A stretch of 64,000 nucleotides of DNA from Wolbachia endosymbiont of Folsomia candida (GCF_001931755.2 NZ_CP015510.2:1488001-1552000); one strand, 5' to 3'; shown: positions 1 to 9,821, counted from the first letter of the stretch. Numbers and translations are program-made. Notes: generated from the sequence alone by a model not told the origin.

Positions 1-903
1 CCAAAAGGCAACACTTTATTTAACAATGAAAGTGATTTTGAAGAACAAGTACTAAAGAGCGTTAAAGGGCTGCTAAAGATAAATTATGCGGATAAGTTTG
101 ATAAAGAATTTAGCTTATGTAAAGAAGTGATCAGTCACTATTATTCTATCCATAACATAAAAACAGATAAAGATATTGCATTATTATTTTCTAGTTATGG
201 CATCTTCTCTGTACACAGAAGTCATCAAGATATTTTGCCACTCAATCAATATATTAATGAGAAAGCTCAAAAGATAAATACCTCTGCGTGTTATAATTAT
301 ATTATACAACTAACGCAAGTAATAAGGCAAATTGAGTTACCACATCAAAATGGATTCACCACGTATAGACTTGACAATAAAGGTATAGGTGACCTTACTA
401 GAGAATTCAATACATCTGCAATATATGCAAATGAAGGTAATCAAGGATTTTCACATCCTAAAAGTATCAAAAGTACTCTGAAAAAATTACTAAAAAATCA
501 AAACAGTGATGGATTTAGTGATGAGTTTGAAAAAAGAGTAACGGATCCTCAGAATATATATTACCAAAATCCACACCAAGAGCATAAAGAAGAAAAAAAT
601 ACAAAATATAAAAACACAGCTTGCTGGGTTATTTTAGGTGCAGCTACATTATCTCTTGTGGTATGTATTGTTGATTATCTTTTTATGAAACAAAAACTAT
701 TACAGCCATTTAAAGGTATTTTGCCACAAGACAATTTTACTAATCTAGCAATTGCTGCATTGCTTACTATTATAATAGTATATGCTGTGTTTCAATTGCT
801 CAATTCACAACAAAAACCACCAGAGTTGCCATCTTCAATGGTTAATGAAATAAATGAAGTAGCGAGTGGAAGTGTAGTGAACACTACACATTACGTAAAT
901 TAA
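1..903 (+). CDS. Membrane-anchored hypothetical protein, 5' end outside window
   Basis: The reading frame is open from base 1 through the stop at 901-903, so the true start lies upstream; an internal GTG at 127 is only a possible start. About 300 residues are visible. The first two thirds are hydrophilic and Lys/Asn-rich with no motif I recognise. Two hydrophobic segments follow near the C-terminus (around ACWVILGAATLSLVVCIVDY and LAIAALLTIIIVYAVFQLL) with a short charged loop between them, then a short tail. That layout, a soluble domain followed by a two-helix membrane hairpin, recurs in other proteins of this window (10014-12047 and 54920-56239). Function unknown; a secreted or host-membrane protein is only a guess. 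Confidence 0.7.
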   Translation, partial: PKGNTLFNNESDFEEQVLKSVKGLLKINYADKFDKEFSLCKEVISHYYSIHNIKTDKDIALLFSSYGIFSVHRSHQDILPLNQYINEKAQKINTSACYNYIIQLTQVIRQIELPHQNGFTTYRLDNKGIGDLTREFNTSAIYANEGNQGFSHPKSIKSTLKKLLKNQNSDGFSDEFEKRVTDPQNIYYQNPHQEHKEEKNTKYKNTACWVILGAATLSLVVCIVDYLFMKQKLLQPFKGILPQDNFTNLAIAALLTIIIVYAVFQLLNSQQKPPELPSSMVNEINEVASGSVVNTTHYVN

Positions 904-967
904 CATATTTACGATTATTTAATCACATGTTTTTATATTAGGATAATATTATGAAACGTGGGGATTT

Positions 968-1468
968 ATGGATATCACAACTGACATTCGAGTAATTTAT
1001 GTAGGATTTACAAGACGTACTGTGGCAGTAATACTTGACTCTATCATATTTTTCTTTCCTCTATTTATTTTGTATATTGCACTATCAGGTAATAATGAAA
1101 TCTATACCGATTTTCTTGATGAAACTAAACAATTAACATCTACTTATACAATCTTTACGTCAGTGCTGTGCGCAGTACTAGAAATATTAATGATAACAAG
1201 GCTTGGTGGCACTCCAGGAAAGCTGTTATGTGGTATATATGTCAAAGACGTAAATACATTTACAAATGTCACTCTAATACAAGCAACAATAAGGTGTGTT
1301 TCTCAGACAGTTTTCTCAATTATTTCTTCCTTGCTGTGTGATTATGTTTCTAGATATTCTTTGATTTTACCAATTTTAGTTTTAATATTTGCAATATTCG
1401 ATCAACGAAAACAAACTTTTTATGATAAACTTGCAAATACAGTAGTAATAGGATGTAAACCTAATTAA
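968..1468 (+). CDS. RDD family membrane protein
   Basis: A 166-residue integral membrane protein with the RDD-family pattern: an N-terminal helix opening with TRRTVAVILDSIIFF (Arg and Asp at the conserved places), a middle GGTPGKLLCGIYVKD motif and a C-terminal FDQRKQTFYDKLANTVVI segment. About four membrane helices are visible. The family is widespread and mostly uncharacterised; some members are linked to ion or solute transport. The ATG at 968 follows a G-rich stretch (gtgggga) at a usable distance. It stands alone between the partial upstream gene and the nuo cluster. Confidence 0.85.
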   Translation: MDITTDIRVIYVGFTRRTVAVILDSIIFFFPLFILYIALSGNNEIYTDFLDETKQLTSTYTIFTSVLCAVLEILMITRLGGTPGKLLCGIYVKDVNTFTNVTLIQATIRCVSQTVFSIISSLLCDYVSRYSLILPILVLIFAIFDQRKQTFYDKLANTVVIGCKPN

Positions 1469-1582
1469 CATTTCTCTACAGCAATCAATATCATTGCTTA
1501 CTTATTGAATTTTTAAAATTATTTAATATTGACGCTGTATACTTAAGTGTTAAAATAGAATGAGAAATTTTTAGGAATTTAT

Positions 1583-1786
1583 ATGGCAACGGCGAAGACA
1601 GCTAGTAAAAACAACCCTACTCAGCGTAAGAAAGCTGAGCAAAGAATGTATAAGGATAAACCAGTGAAGCCTGTTCTATATGTAAATCGTGATGAGCGTG
1701 ACAAATACATGTCTGCTCAATATGAAGATGGTAATCTGGTTGAAGATGAAAATGGTGATCCTATAAAATGGGAAGCTGTATCATAG
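1583..1786 (+). CDS. Small conserved-type hydrophilic protein upstream of nuoG
   Basis: A 67-residue, highly charged protein with a Lys-rich N-terminus (KTASKNNPTQRKKAEQRMYK) and an acidic end (DGNLVEDENGDPIKW). It ends 10 bases before the nuoG GTG, so the two are probably co-transcribed. An ATG with aggaattt upstream makes the start convincing. I do not recognise a family with certainty. Position suggests a link to complex I, but this is inference from context only. Confidence 0.7.
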   Translation: MATAKTASKNNPTQRKKAEQRMYKDKPVKPVLYVNRDERDKYMSAQYEDGNLVEDENGDPIKWEAVS

Positions 1787-1796
1787 GTTTAAATTT

Positions 1797-3845
1797 GTGG
1801 TTAAAGTTACTATCAACTCTAAGGAATGTGAAGTAGAGCATGGTCTCACTATAATTCAAGCTTGTGAAATAGCGGGGGTGGAGATTCCACGCTTTTGTTA
1901 TCATGAGCGCTTGGCAATTGCTGGTAATTGCAGAATGTGTTTAGTTGAAGTGGAGGGTGGACCTCCAAAACCAGTAGCCTCTTGTGCAATGCCAGTTGCA
2001 GAAGGCATGGTTATTCACACTGATACTCCAAAGGTTAAGAAAGCGCGTGAAGGTGTGCTTGAATTCTTACTAATTAATCATCCACTCGATTGTCCAATTT
2101 GTGATCAAGGTGGTGAGTGCGATTTGCAAGACATCACAATGACTTATGGCAAAGGAGTTAGCAGACTCGAGGAGCATAAAAGAGCTGTACCAAAAAAGCA
2201 TTTTGGTCCGCTGATTGAAACAGCGATGAATCGATGTATTCATTGTACAAGGTGTGTTAGATTTTTATCAGACGTTGCAGGTACAAATGAACTTGGAGGA
2301 ATCGGAAGAGGAGAAAATGTAGAAATCAGCACTTACATAAAAAAGCACATCAGCTCTGAATTATCTGGAAATATCATAGATCTCTGCCCAGTTGGAGCTT
2401 TAACTTCAAAACCTTATTCCTTCACAGCTCGTCCATGGGAGCTATCACACTGTGAAACTATAGATGTACTGGATGCGGTTGGAAGTGCAATCAGAGTTGA
2501 TTATCGTGGCCCGGAGGTTATGCGGATATTACCAAGGCTGAATGAAGAAATAAATGAAGAATGGATATCAGATAAAACTCGATTTGCTTATGATGGGTTA
2601 AAAGTGCAGCGTCTTGATCGACCTTATGTAAAAAAGGATGGTAAATTAGTTCCAGTTGATTGGAACGAGGCATTAACTGCTGCTGCAAAAAAATTAAAGA
2701 ATACAAACTCACACAAAATAGCTGCGATTGCAGGGGATTTAGCAGACTCTGAGTCTATGCTTCTACTCAAAGAAATGATGCAGAAGCTTGGTTCTGGCAA
2801 TATAGATTGCAGACAAGATGGTGCAAAGCTTATACCAAATAATCGCGCATCTTACGTGTTTAATACTACAATTGATGGTATAGAAAATGCAGATTTGTGC
2901 CTGTTGATCAATACAAACCCAAGAACAGAAGCGCCGATCATTAATGCAAGATTGAGAAAGAGATATTTGCAAGGTGGTTTTACTATTGCAAGCATTGGTC
3001 CTGATACTCAATACCTATATCATGTTGAAAAATTAGGTGACAACCCAAATATTTTAAATGAAATAGCAGAAGGAAAGCATAAATTCTGCGAGCTGCTAAA
3101 TGCTGCTCAGAATCCTATGCTAATTATCGGTCAAGAGGCATTGATAAGAGATGATGCTAACTCAATTTTAGCTCTAGCTGGTACAATTGCAGAAAAATTT
3201 AACATGATCAGAGATGATTGGAATGGCTTTAATGTGCTTCATAAAGCTGCAGCAAGAGTTGGTGGGCTAGACGTCGGGTTTATTCCTAAAAAAGGTGGGA
3301 AAGACACTAATCAGATACTGGAAAGTGCAGAAAGCGGTGACATAGAAGTTGTTTATCTTCTTGCTGCAGATGAAATTGATACATCAAAATTAGAAAATAC
3401 GTTTGTAATTTACCAAGGCCACCATGGTGATAAAAGCGCACACGTAGCAGACATCATACTACCTGGCGCTGCATATACAGAAAAATATGCAACTTATGTA
3501 AACACTGAAGGCAGAGCGCAAAGGACAAATTTAGCTGTATTCCCACCTGGTGAAGCAAAGGAAGACTGGTTAATTATTAAGAATCTCTCACAATATTTGG
3601 ATCTCTCATTGCCGTATGATAGTTTATTTGATGTGAGAAAAAAATTAGATACTTTAGGTCCACAGTTTAGAAATGCTGATCAAGTAATAAAAAATAAATG
3701 GGTGTCAATAAGCAGTGATGAAATAAATTTAAGTAAAATACCTTTTACTTTAAAAGAGTATAATTTTTATATGACAGATTCAATAAGTCGCGCTTCAAAA
3801 ATAATGGCAGATTGTACCAAGGCTTTTTATGATAATGCTAGTTAA
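1797..3845 (+). CDS. nuoG: NADH-quinone oxidoreductase subunit G
   Basis: A 682-residue complex I subunit of the peripheral arm, which holds iron-sulfur clusters on the electron path from NADH to quinone. The N-terminal [2Fe-2S] ferredoxin domain shows Cys34, Cys45, Cys48 and Cys63. It is followed by the CPICDQGGECDLQD cluster region, the CIHCTRC [4Fe-4S] motif and a degenerate molybdopterin-type domain. GTG start at 1797; no in-frame ATG lies near it and the N-terminus (VKVTINSKECEVEHG) matches the family. Its 3' end overlaps the next gene by 17 bases. Confidence 0.97.
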   Translation: MVKVTINSKECEVEHGLTIIQACEIAGVEIPRFCYHERLAIAGNCRMCLVEVEGGPPKPVASCAMPVAEGMVIHTDTPKVKKAREGVLEFLLINHPLDCPICDQGGECDLQDITMTYGKGVSRLEEHKRAVPKKHFGPLIETAMNRCIHCTRCVRFLSDVAGTNELGGIGRGENVEISTYIKKHISSELSGNIIDLCPVGALTSKPYSFTARPWELSHCETIDVLDAVGSAIRVDYRGPEVMRILPRLNEEINEEWISDKTRFAYDGLKVQRLDRPYVKKDGKLVPVDWNEALTAAAKKLKNTNSHKIAAIAGDLADSESMLLLKEMMQKLGSGNIDCRQDGAKLIPNNRASYVFNTTIDGIENADLCLLINTNPRTEAPIINARLRKRYLQGGFTIASIGPDTQYLYHVEKLGDNPNILNEIAEGKHKFCELLNAAQNPMLIIGQEALIRDDANSILALAGTIAEKFNMIRDDWNGFNVLHKAAARVGGLDVGFIPKKGGKDTNQILESAESGDIEVVYLLAADEIDTSKLENTFVIYQGHHGDKSAHVADIILPGAAYTEKYATYVNTEGRAQRTNLAVFPPGEAKEDWLIIKNLSQYLDLSLPYDSLFDVRKKLDTLGPQFRNADQVIKNKWVSISSDEINLSKIPFTLKEYNFYMTDSISRASKIMADCTKAFYDNAS

Positions 3846-4440
3846 TATTTTATTTTTTTTAACGCCTTTTTTACTGCCAGTCTTGGTTTACTTTGAGCAT
3901 CAAGCCAATTTCATGATAATGAACCAAGATCCAAGTTCAGAACATAAGCACTATACATTGTTACAATTACGTGCGCATATTGTAAAATTATTTATTAATG
4001 GATTTATATGGGTAGCTATTGGATTTTTTGTGTTTACTGAAGATGGATGGCGTCATTTTCCGTTCATAATATTCATGATTATTTTACTTGGATGCATGTC
4101 ATGGGATTATGCTAAATTAGAAAATGGTACATCATCAAAGATATTTAATTTTTTCAAGCAATTTATTGAGGCATTTGGATATTTGATTGTACTTAATATA
4201 GTTTTAGGTAAGGGAAATAATCATTTTCGACCCATGATTATTGTAGTTATGTTATTTATAGTGTTCATTGGATGCGTACCATGCTGCTATGCTAAATTGA
4301 AAAATGGTAAGCTGCGGAATATAGTTGCTGCTCTTACTCTAATAACATCATCTGCTTTATCTCGTGGACTTGCTATATTCTTCATTTTGGCAATTATGAA
4401 TTACTTTTTTGGTTTAGGGCTATATGCATTTAATATTTAA
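3829..4440 (+). CDS. Unidentified membrane protein wedged between nuoG and nuoH
   Basis: A 203-residue protein with about five to six hydrophobic segments; start at ATG 3829 or 3835. It overlaps nuoG by 17 bases and nuoH by 17 bases, so it is translated from the nuo transcript. Its N-terminus ([17 protein letters not shown]) resembles that of NuoH ([19 protein letters not shown]), while the rest does not. There is also an internal repeat: [18 protein letters not shown] around residue 90 and [19 protein letters not shown] around residue 150. It may be a diverged partial duplicate of nuoH or an accessory complex I protein. I do not recognise it as any canonical Nuo subunit. Confidence 0.75.
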   Translation: MIMLVNILFFLTPFLLPVLVYFEHQANFMIMNQDPSSEHKHYTLLQLRAHIVKLFINGFIWVAIGFFVFTEDGWRHFPFIIFMIILLGCMSWDYAKLENGTSSKIFNFFKQFIEAFGYLIVLNIVLGKGNNHFRPMIIVVMLFIVFIGCVPCCYAKLKNGKLRNIVAALTLITSSALSRGLAIFFILAIMNYFFGLGLYAFNI

Positions 4441-5446
4441 AATTCTCTTTCTCCTTATTCCACTTTTGCTTTCAGTAGCATATTTGGTATATTTTGAACG
4501 TAAAGTCATTGCCGCAATTCAACTGAGGCACGGTCCAAGTGTAGTCGGGCCATTTGGGTTATTGCAGCCGTTTGCAGATGCTATCAAATTAATAATTAAG
4601 GAGCCAATAATACCATTTAGAGCAAGTACCATACTGTTTATTATGGCCCCAATGCTGACCTTTATTTTAGCATTGATTGCCTGGGCAGTTATACCGTTTG
4701 GTGCTGATGTAATTGTAGAAAATGGTCAGCAAGTGGTGATTCCTAAGGTTATAGCAAACATTAACGTCGGGGTGCTTTATGTGCTCGCTATATCATCTTT
4801 AGGAGTTTATGGCATCATTATTGCAGGTTGGTCAAGCAACTCTAACTACGCATTTCTTGGCGGCATAAGGTCAGCTGCTCAAATGATTTCATATGAAGTT
4901 TCAATAGGCCTAATAGTTGCTACAGTTGTTATTACTACTGGCACATTAAATCTTGGAGAGATGGTTGTAGTAAAGCATAGCATGCCATTTTGGATTGATC
5001 TCCTACTAATGCCTATTGGGGTAATATTTTTCATTTCTTTACTTGCAGAAACCAACCGCCATCCGTTTGATTTACCAGAAGCTGAATCAGAGCTCGTCAC
5101 CGGGTATAATGTTGAATATTCTTCCATGCCTTTTGCTCTCTTTTTCCTTGGAGAGTACGCAAACATGATTTTAGCAAGTGCTATGATGACAATATTTTTC
5201 CTTGGTGGATGGTACCCACCACTCGAGTTTAGTTTACTTTATAAGATTCCAGGTTTAATTTGGTTTATTTTAAAAATAGTTATACTTTTGTTCATATTTA
5301 TTTGGATTAGAGCTACAATACCTCGTTATCGATATGATCAACTCATGCGTCTTGGTTGGAAAGTGTTTTTACCAATATCAGTACTTTGGGTAATATTGGT
5401 TTCAGGAGTGCTGCTCTTTACTGGGAATTTACCCAACTTAAATTAA
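4424..5446 (+). CDS. nuoH: NADH-quinone oxidoreductase subunit H
   Basis: A 340-residue multi-pass membrane subunit of complex I, at the junction of the quinone site and the membrane arm. Conserved family segments are plain: [22 protein letters not shown] near the N-terminus, [11 protein letters not shown] in the middle, and the strongly conserved [20 protein letters not shown] followed by [15 protein letters not shown]. Length is typical. The ATG at 4424 lies inside the end of the preceding membrane-protein gene, suggesting translational coupling. Confidence 0.97.
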   Translation: MHLIFKILFLLIPLLLSVAYLVYFERKVIAAIQLRHGPSVVGPFGLLQPFADAIKLIIKEPIIPFRASTILFIMAPMLTFILALIAWAVIPFGADVIVENGQQVVIPKVIANINVGVLYVLAISSLGVYGIIIAGWSSNSNYAFLGGIRSAAQMISYEVSIGLIVATVVITTGTLNLGEMVVVKHSMPFWIDLLLMPIGVIFFISLLAETNRHPFDLPEAESELVTGYNVEYSSMPFALFFLGEYANMILASAMMTIFFLGGWYPPLEFSLLYKIPGLIWFILKIVILLFIFIWIRATIPRYRYDQLMRLGWKVFLPISVLWVILVSGVLLFTGNLPNLN

Positions 5447-5499
5447 TATTTAAATAGAGAAAAATAGTCTTATGAATACTGTCATGGTTTTTTGTCTTT

Positions 5500-7125
5500 A
5501 TGTTTAAAAAGTTTTTTATTGCAGGCGTGATAATAGCTTGTTTTGTTGTTGGCATATTTCATAAAGTACGAATAAGGTCTGTTGAAGGCAATGATAGGGA
5601 TGTCATAAAAACTGATATTGACGACATTAAAAAATCAACATCAATTAGTAAAATAACTGGTGATCTCTCTCCAAATTATGCAAGCAGGATCACAAATGCA
5701 AAGCCTGAAATGATTATATTGCATCACACTATTTGTAACACTGCAAGTAGTGCAGTAGATTGGTTTAAAGAACAGAATAGTAAAATTTCAGCACATTTTG
5801 TCATTGGCAAAGATGGAGCCATTACATATATGGTTCCAATAGAAAAGAGTGCGTGGCATGCTGGATTAAGTTACATACGAGTTCCATACAGTGAAGCAAA
5901 ATTGCAATCTTCTAAGAATCTTATCAATTATTTTAAAGAATCAAGTGATCAGGATATTCAGCTAAACGTTGCAAAACTTTTGGGTGAATGTGGTAATCAA
6001 CACTTTACAGATCAACAAAAAGAAATGATGAGAGAAGTCCTTTTATCTGATGAAGCATATATAATTAACTTGAAGCGTGAGGATACTATAGAGTTAGCTT
6101 TTTTGAATGATTATTCAATAGGAATAGAGCTTGTAAACACTGGAAATGAGCCTTATCCAAATGAACAAATGTTATCTGCTGCACATCTTATTTCATACTT
6201 AATGAATCGCTTTCAAATCAAGAAAAATATGATTTTTAGTCATTTTGAAATTGGCACAATAGAGTATGATGATGGTCTTGAAAATTATATATTGCGCAAG
6301 CCTGACCCAAGTAAATATTTAGATTGGGAATATTTAGAAAAAAATGGTATTGGAATACACCAAGGTAACCATATTTCTGCCAGTAGCTTAGGAAGGTTGT
6401 TATATAAATATGGAGATAATACTGGTGAAATTATTAACTTAAAAAGAAGGTTAAATAATATTGGCTATAAAATTGAACCTTTCATTGGTCAAAAGGCAGA
6501 AATAAACTTTCCAGAAGATGATATAGAATATACTAGTGCGTTTGATGATAAACTTGCTCTGGTGATATTGCAATTTTCGTCACGTTACTTGCCAAAAAAT
6601 TTTAGGAAAGACCTGCCATATACGAGATTAGAGATATATGATGTCTTACCTCAAAGTGCAGTAGATGCCCTAAAGAACGCAATTTTGTCACTTGTTGATA
6701 CATTTATAGATCAGATTCCTCTTCAAAAAAGAGAGAAGTATCAGAGTGTTATTAATAGTAATATGTCTAACTTTTTTGAAAATGCGATGGAAACAATAAA
6801 CAGTTACTATCAAGGAAATTTGAGGTATAAGCTTGGTTATCATTCTACATGGAATCATAATTTGAAAAATCCAATACTTTCAAACTTGAAAAATCTTATT
6901 CAAGAATTAGATGATAAAGAGCTGTCAGATCTATATAGTAGATTTGGTTTTGATGATAAGTTCAGTGAGAAATTTTCAGTTTTTTACACACTAATTGGCA
7001 AAGAATTTCAGAACCAGTTTCACAAAGAGTTTATGCCTAAAATAAGAAGCATAGGATGGAGTGAGTTACAGGAAGAATCGTTAAAATATGTAGAAGATGA
7101 ATTGTTAAAATACAAAAACAGTTGA
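5500..7125 (+). CDS. amiD: N-acetylmuramoyl-L-alanine amidase (AmiD-like) with long C-terminal extension
   Basis: A 541-residue protein. Residues 5-21 form one hydrophobic signal or anchor segment, so the enzyme should sit in the periplasm. The Amidase_2 fold is marked by MIILHHT (His75/76), AHFVIGKDGAITYMVP, SAWHAGLSY, YSIGIELVNTG, FSHFEIG and KPDPSKYLDW; the family binds zinc through the first His, the later His and the Asp. The enzyme cuts the amide bond between MurNAc and the stem peptide. Odd points are an insertion of about 80 residues between AWHAGLSY and SIGIEL, and about 250 C-terminal residues of no recognised family. Wolbachia AmiD is known as an active amidase; peptidoglycan removal would limit host immune sensing. 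Confidence 0.88.
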   Translation: MFKKFFIAGVIIACFVVGIFHKVRIRSVEGNDRDVIKTDIDDIKKSTSISKITGDLSPNYASRITNAKPEMIILHHTICNTASSAVDWFKEQNSKISAHFVIGKDGAITYMVPIEKSAWHAGLSYIRVPYSEAKLQSSKNLINYFKESSDQDIQLNVAKLLGECGNQHFTDQQKEMMREVLLSDEAYIINLKREDTIELAFLNDYSIGIELVNTGNEPYPNEQMLSAAHLISYLMNRFQIKKNMIFSHFEIGTIEYDDGLENYILRKPDPSKYLDWEYLEKNGIGIHQGNHISASSLGRLLYKYGDNTGEIINLKRRLNNIGYKIEPFIGQKAEINFPEDDIEYTSAFDDKLALVILQFSSRYLPKNFRKDLPYTRLEIYDVLPQSAVDALKNAILSLVDTFIDQIPLQKREKYQSVINSNMSNFFENAMETINSYYQGNLRYKLGYHSTWNHNLKNPILSNLKNLIQELDDKELSDLYSRFGFDDKFSEKFSVFYTLIGKEFQNQFHKEFMPKIRSIGWSELQEESLKYVEDELLKYKNS

Positions 7126-7184
7126 TGTCAGTTATACTATCTTTGTGATAATAGATTTAGCAGATAAAATAAAGAGATCTAATA

Positions 7185-8174
7185 ATGTTTAATTTCCCAA
7201 ATACTAGATTAAGACGCAGACGTTCAAGCGGATGGATTCGCAATTTAACAAGTGAAAACTTGCTATCAGTAAATGATTTAGTTTTGCCTCTTTTTGTTCA
7301 TGAAAAGCAAGAAACAACCGAACCAATTTCTGGTTTACCAGACGTAAAGTGTTATTCAATAGACGGACTAGTGTCCATAATTCAAGAAGCTAAGGATTTA
7401 GGAATTAACGCTGTTGCGATTTTTCCTGTAGTTGATAGTAATTTAAAATCCAAAAATGCTGAGGAATCATATAATTCTAATAACTTAATCTGCAGAGCAA
7501 TTCGTGCTGTAAAATCAAAGGCGCCTGAAATTGGTATTATTGCAGACATTGCACTAGATCCTTACACTATTCATGGTCATGACGGCATTGTAAAAGACAA
7601 TCAGGTGGATGTAGAAAATGATGAAACTTTATCGGTGTTATGTAAGCAAGCACTTGTTTTGGCAGAATCAGGATGCGATATAGTTGCCCCTTCTGATATG
7701 ATGGATGGTAGAATAGGAATGATTAGAAAAGCACTGGATGGTAGCAACTTTCAGGATGTGTCAATATTATCTTATGCAGTAAAATATTGTTCCAGTTTTT
7801 ATGCACCATTCAGGCAAGTTGTTGGTTCATGTGGGCTATCAAACTCTATAGATAAAAGTGGTTATCAAATGGATTATCGAAATGCACGTGAAGCGATCAG
7901 CGAGATTGAAATGGATATAAATGAAGGTGCAGACTTCATTATGGTGAAGCCAGGCATGCCATATTTGGATATTATTAAAACAGCAAGTGATAAATTTAAT
8001 TTTCCGATTTTTGCTTATCAAGTAAGTGGTGAGTATGCAATGATAAAAGCTGCAGCAAATAATGGATGGATTGATTATGATAAAGTGATTTATGAATCTT
8101 TAATTGGATTTAAACGTGCAGGTGCAAGCGCAATATTTACTTATGCTGCATTTGATATTGCAAAAAAGTTATAG
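7185..8174 (+). CDS. hemB: Delta-aminolevulinic acid dehydratase (porphobilinogen synthase)
   Basis: A 329-residue enzyme joining two 5-aminolevulinates to porphobilinogen in haem synthesis. The opening RRRRSSGWIRNL, LVLPLFVHE and the two active-site lysines (about Lys200 in YAVKYCSSFYAPFR and Lys255 in IMVKPGMPYLDI) are visible. In the metal-site loop the sequence is IALDPYTIHGHDG, without the cysteines of zinc enzymes, so this is the Mg/monovalent-cation type. Typical length. It follows the amidase gene by 59 bases. Confidence 0.97.
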   Translation: MFNFPNTRLRRRRSSGWIRNLTSENLLSVNDLVLPLFVHEKQETTEPISGLPDVKCYSIDGLVSIIQEAKDLGINAVAIFPVVDSNLKSKNAEESYNSNNLICRAIRAVKSKAPEIGIIADIALDPYTIHGHDGIVKDNQVDVENDETLSVLCKQALVLAESGCDIVAPSDMMDGRIGMIRKALDGSNFQDVSILSYAVKYCSSFYAPFRQVVGSCGLSNSIDKSGYQMDYRNAREAISEIEMDINEGADFIMVKPGMPYLDIIKTASDKFNFPIFAYQVSGEYAMIKAAANNGWIDYDKVIYESLIGFKRAGASAIFTYAAFDIAKKL

Positions 8175-8227
8175 TTTATTCATTTTAGAGGATTATAACA
8201 ATTGAATGTAAATGGAGCAAAAAATAT

Positions 8228-9394
8228 ATGCTAATCAATGTAACCTCAGAGTTGGAAGATATATGTGAAGAATTAATAGCAAAAAAACCAAAATTCATAG
8301 CAGTTGACACAGAATTTATTAGAAACAACATAAATTACTACCCTAAATTATCATTGATTCAAATTTTTGATGGAGATAAAGGTTTTATTGTAGATGCGTT
8401 AGCTCCAGAAATTGATTTATCATCTATTAAGAAGATAATGCTAAATGAAGGAATAATTAAGGTATTTCATAGTTGTAAGCAGGACATAGAATCCTTATTT
8501 ACTGTATTTAAATGCATTCCAACTCCCATTTTTGATACTCAAATTGCTGCCATGTTATGTCAGTATTTTTATGACTTTATCGGTTATTCAAAGTTAATAG
8601 AGCAATATAGAGGAGTGGTTTTAGATAAAATTAAAGCTAAAACTTCAGATTGGTTAAAACGACCATTGTCCGAGGATCAATTGGACTATGCAATAAATGA
8701 TGTGATATATCTATATGACTTACACCAAATATTGTATAATAAACTTGAAGAAAATAACAGAATTGAATGGTTTCAAGAAGAAATGGAATCGATAGTTGAC
8801 ATAAATAAGTATCTACACAGCCCAAAAGATGCATGGAAGAGAATAAAATTTAATTGTGAAGCAAATCCAGGATTAATGTTAACCATTAAAGCGGTTTGTG
8901 AGTGGCAAGAAACCTTAGCACAGCGTTATAATATGAACCGTAATAAGGTAATTAATAATTCTGTGATCACTCAATTGATTGAAAAAAATGTAGAGCATGT
9001 AAGTGAAATTTTGGACTATATAAAAGAAAATACAAGAAACATTAAAGACGAAGATTTACTAGAACTTATAAATATTTTTGATGAAAATGAGAAAAATTGG
9101 ACGCAGCTTACACCAAATAATTATGATAAATCAGTATTTGATATACTATCAATTATCTTGGAAAATAAATGTAAGGAAACTAATATATCAAGAAAATTGG
9201 TTTCTTCAAAAGATGAATTGATTAGATCAATATCTGGACAGACAAATAAGTTATTTAGTGGGTGGAGATACGATTTTTTTGGTAAATCAGTTGAATCCTT
9301 CTTGAATACTCACTCAAAATTTGAGATTTCAGCAGTAAAATCTACAAACAATATAACCAAAATTCAAAGTAATTTAGTAACAAGTGAGCTGTAA
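8228..9394 (+). CDS. rnd: Ribonuclease D
   Basis: A 388-residue 3'-5' exoribonuclease of the DEDD family, used in tRNA 3' maturation. Exonuclease motif I is FIAVDTEFIRN (Asp27, Glu29), motif II is FHSCKQDIESLF, and motif III lies in QLDYAINDVIYLYDLH. An HRDC-type helical region follows, as is usual for RNase D. It lies 53 bases after hemB, and a hairpin terminator at 9432-9456 follows its stop. Confidence 0.94.
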   Translation: MLINVTSELEDICEELIAKKPKFIAVDTEFIRNNINYYPKLSLIQIFDGDKGFIVDALAPEIDLSSIKKIMLNEGIIKVFHSCKQDIESLFTVFKCIPTPIFDTQIAAMLCQYFYDFIGYSKLIEQYRGVVLDKIKAKTSDWLKRPLSEDQLDYAINDVIYLYDLHQILYNKLEENNRIEWFQEEMESIVDINKYLHSPKDAWKRIKFNCEANPGLMLTIKAVCEWQETLAQRYNMNRNKVINNSVITQLIEKNVEHVSEILDYIKENTRNIKDEDLLELINIFDENEKNWTQLTPNNYDKSVFDILSIILENKCKETNISRKLVSSKDELIRSISGQTNKLFSGWRYDFFGKSVESFLNTHSKFEISAVKSTNNITKIQSNLVTSEL

Positions 9395-9431
9395 TACTAA
9401 TCTAGCGAACCAAATAATGCACATTAGTTGT

Positions 9432-9456
9432 GGTGCTCCAAGAGGAGCACCATTTT
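9432..9456. terminator. Rho-independent terminator between convergent rnd and virB2-like genes
   Basis: A perfect 8-bp stem ggtgctcc / ggagcacc with an AAGA tetraloop is followed by atttt on the + strand. It lies between the stop of rnd (+) and the stop of the pilin gene (-), so it most likely ends the hemB-rnd transcript and may also serve the opposing gene. Confidence 0.75.
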
Positions 9457-9464
9457 ATAAAGTT

Positions 9465-9821
9465 TTAACTACATGTACTAGTAGAGCTATTCCATGTTTT
9501 CCCAGCCGTCTCACACGTTTGCTTTGCATTAGCATTGCTATTAGTACCACATGCTTCTTTTCCTGTTATTGTCTTTACAATCGCAGGGGCACCAAAAAAC
9601 ACAGCAGTAAACATGCCAAGTGCAAAAAGCGCAGGCCAAGGCATTCTGCCAAACATTGAAAGCAAAGCTGCACCAATTATCACTATTGTTATCATCGGTC
9701 CACCTAGTGTCTTAGTGTAGTCTACTATGTTACATATCGTAGTTGTTGTTTCATCAGCATTTGCATCAAATGCAAAGGAGAAAATTAACGCTACAATTAG
9801 AATGTTGAAAAATTTTATCAT
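9465..9821 (-). CDS. virB2: VirB2/TrbC-family T4SS pilin-like protein
   Basis: A 118-residue protein with a Sec signal peptide (FFNILIVALIFSFAFDANA, cut after the ANA) followed by two hydrophobic helices (GGPMITIVIIGAALLSMFG and WPALFALGMFTAVFFGAPAIV), the standard VirB2 arrangement for the subunit of the T4SS pilus. A ggagg ribosome-binding site lies just upstream. Unusual for the family is a Cys/Asn/Thr-rich tail of about 30 residues with three cysteines (ACGTNSN, QTCETAG, STSTCS). It is separate from the virB3-B6 operon 6 kb away. Confidence 0.82.
   Translation of the reverse strand: MIKFFNILIVALIFSFAFDANADETTTTICNIVDYTKTLGGPMITIVIIGAALLSMFGRMPWPALFALGMFTAVFFGAPAIVKTITGKEACGTNSNANAKQTCETAGKTWNSSTSTCS

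Noticed and set aside
9384..9720. Two open frames of 61-91 codons on the + strand
   Set aside because: They are antisense to the VirB2-like pilin gene, which has a signal peptide, family pattern and a good ribosome-binding site.
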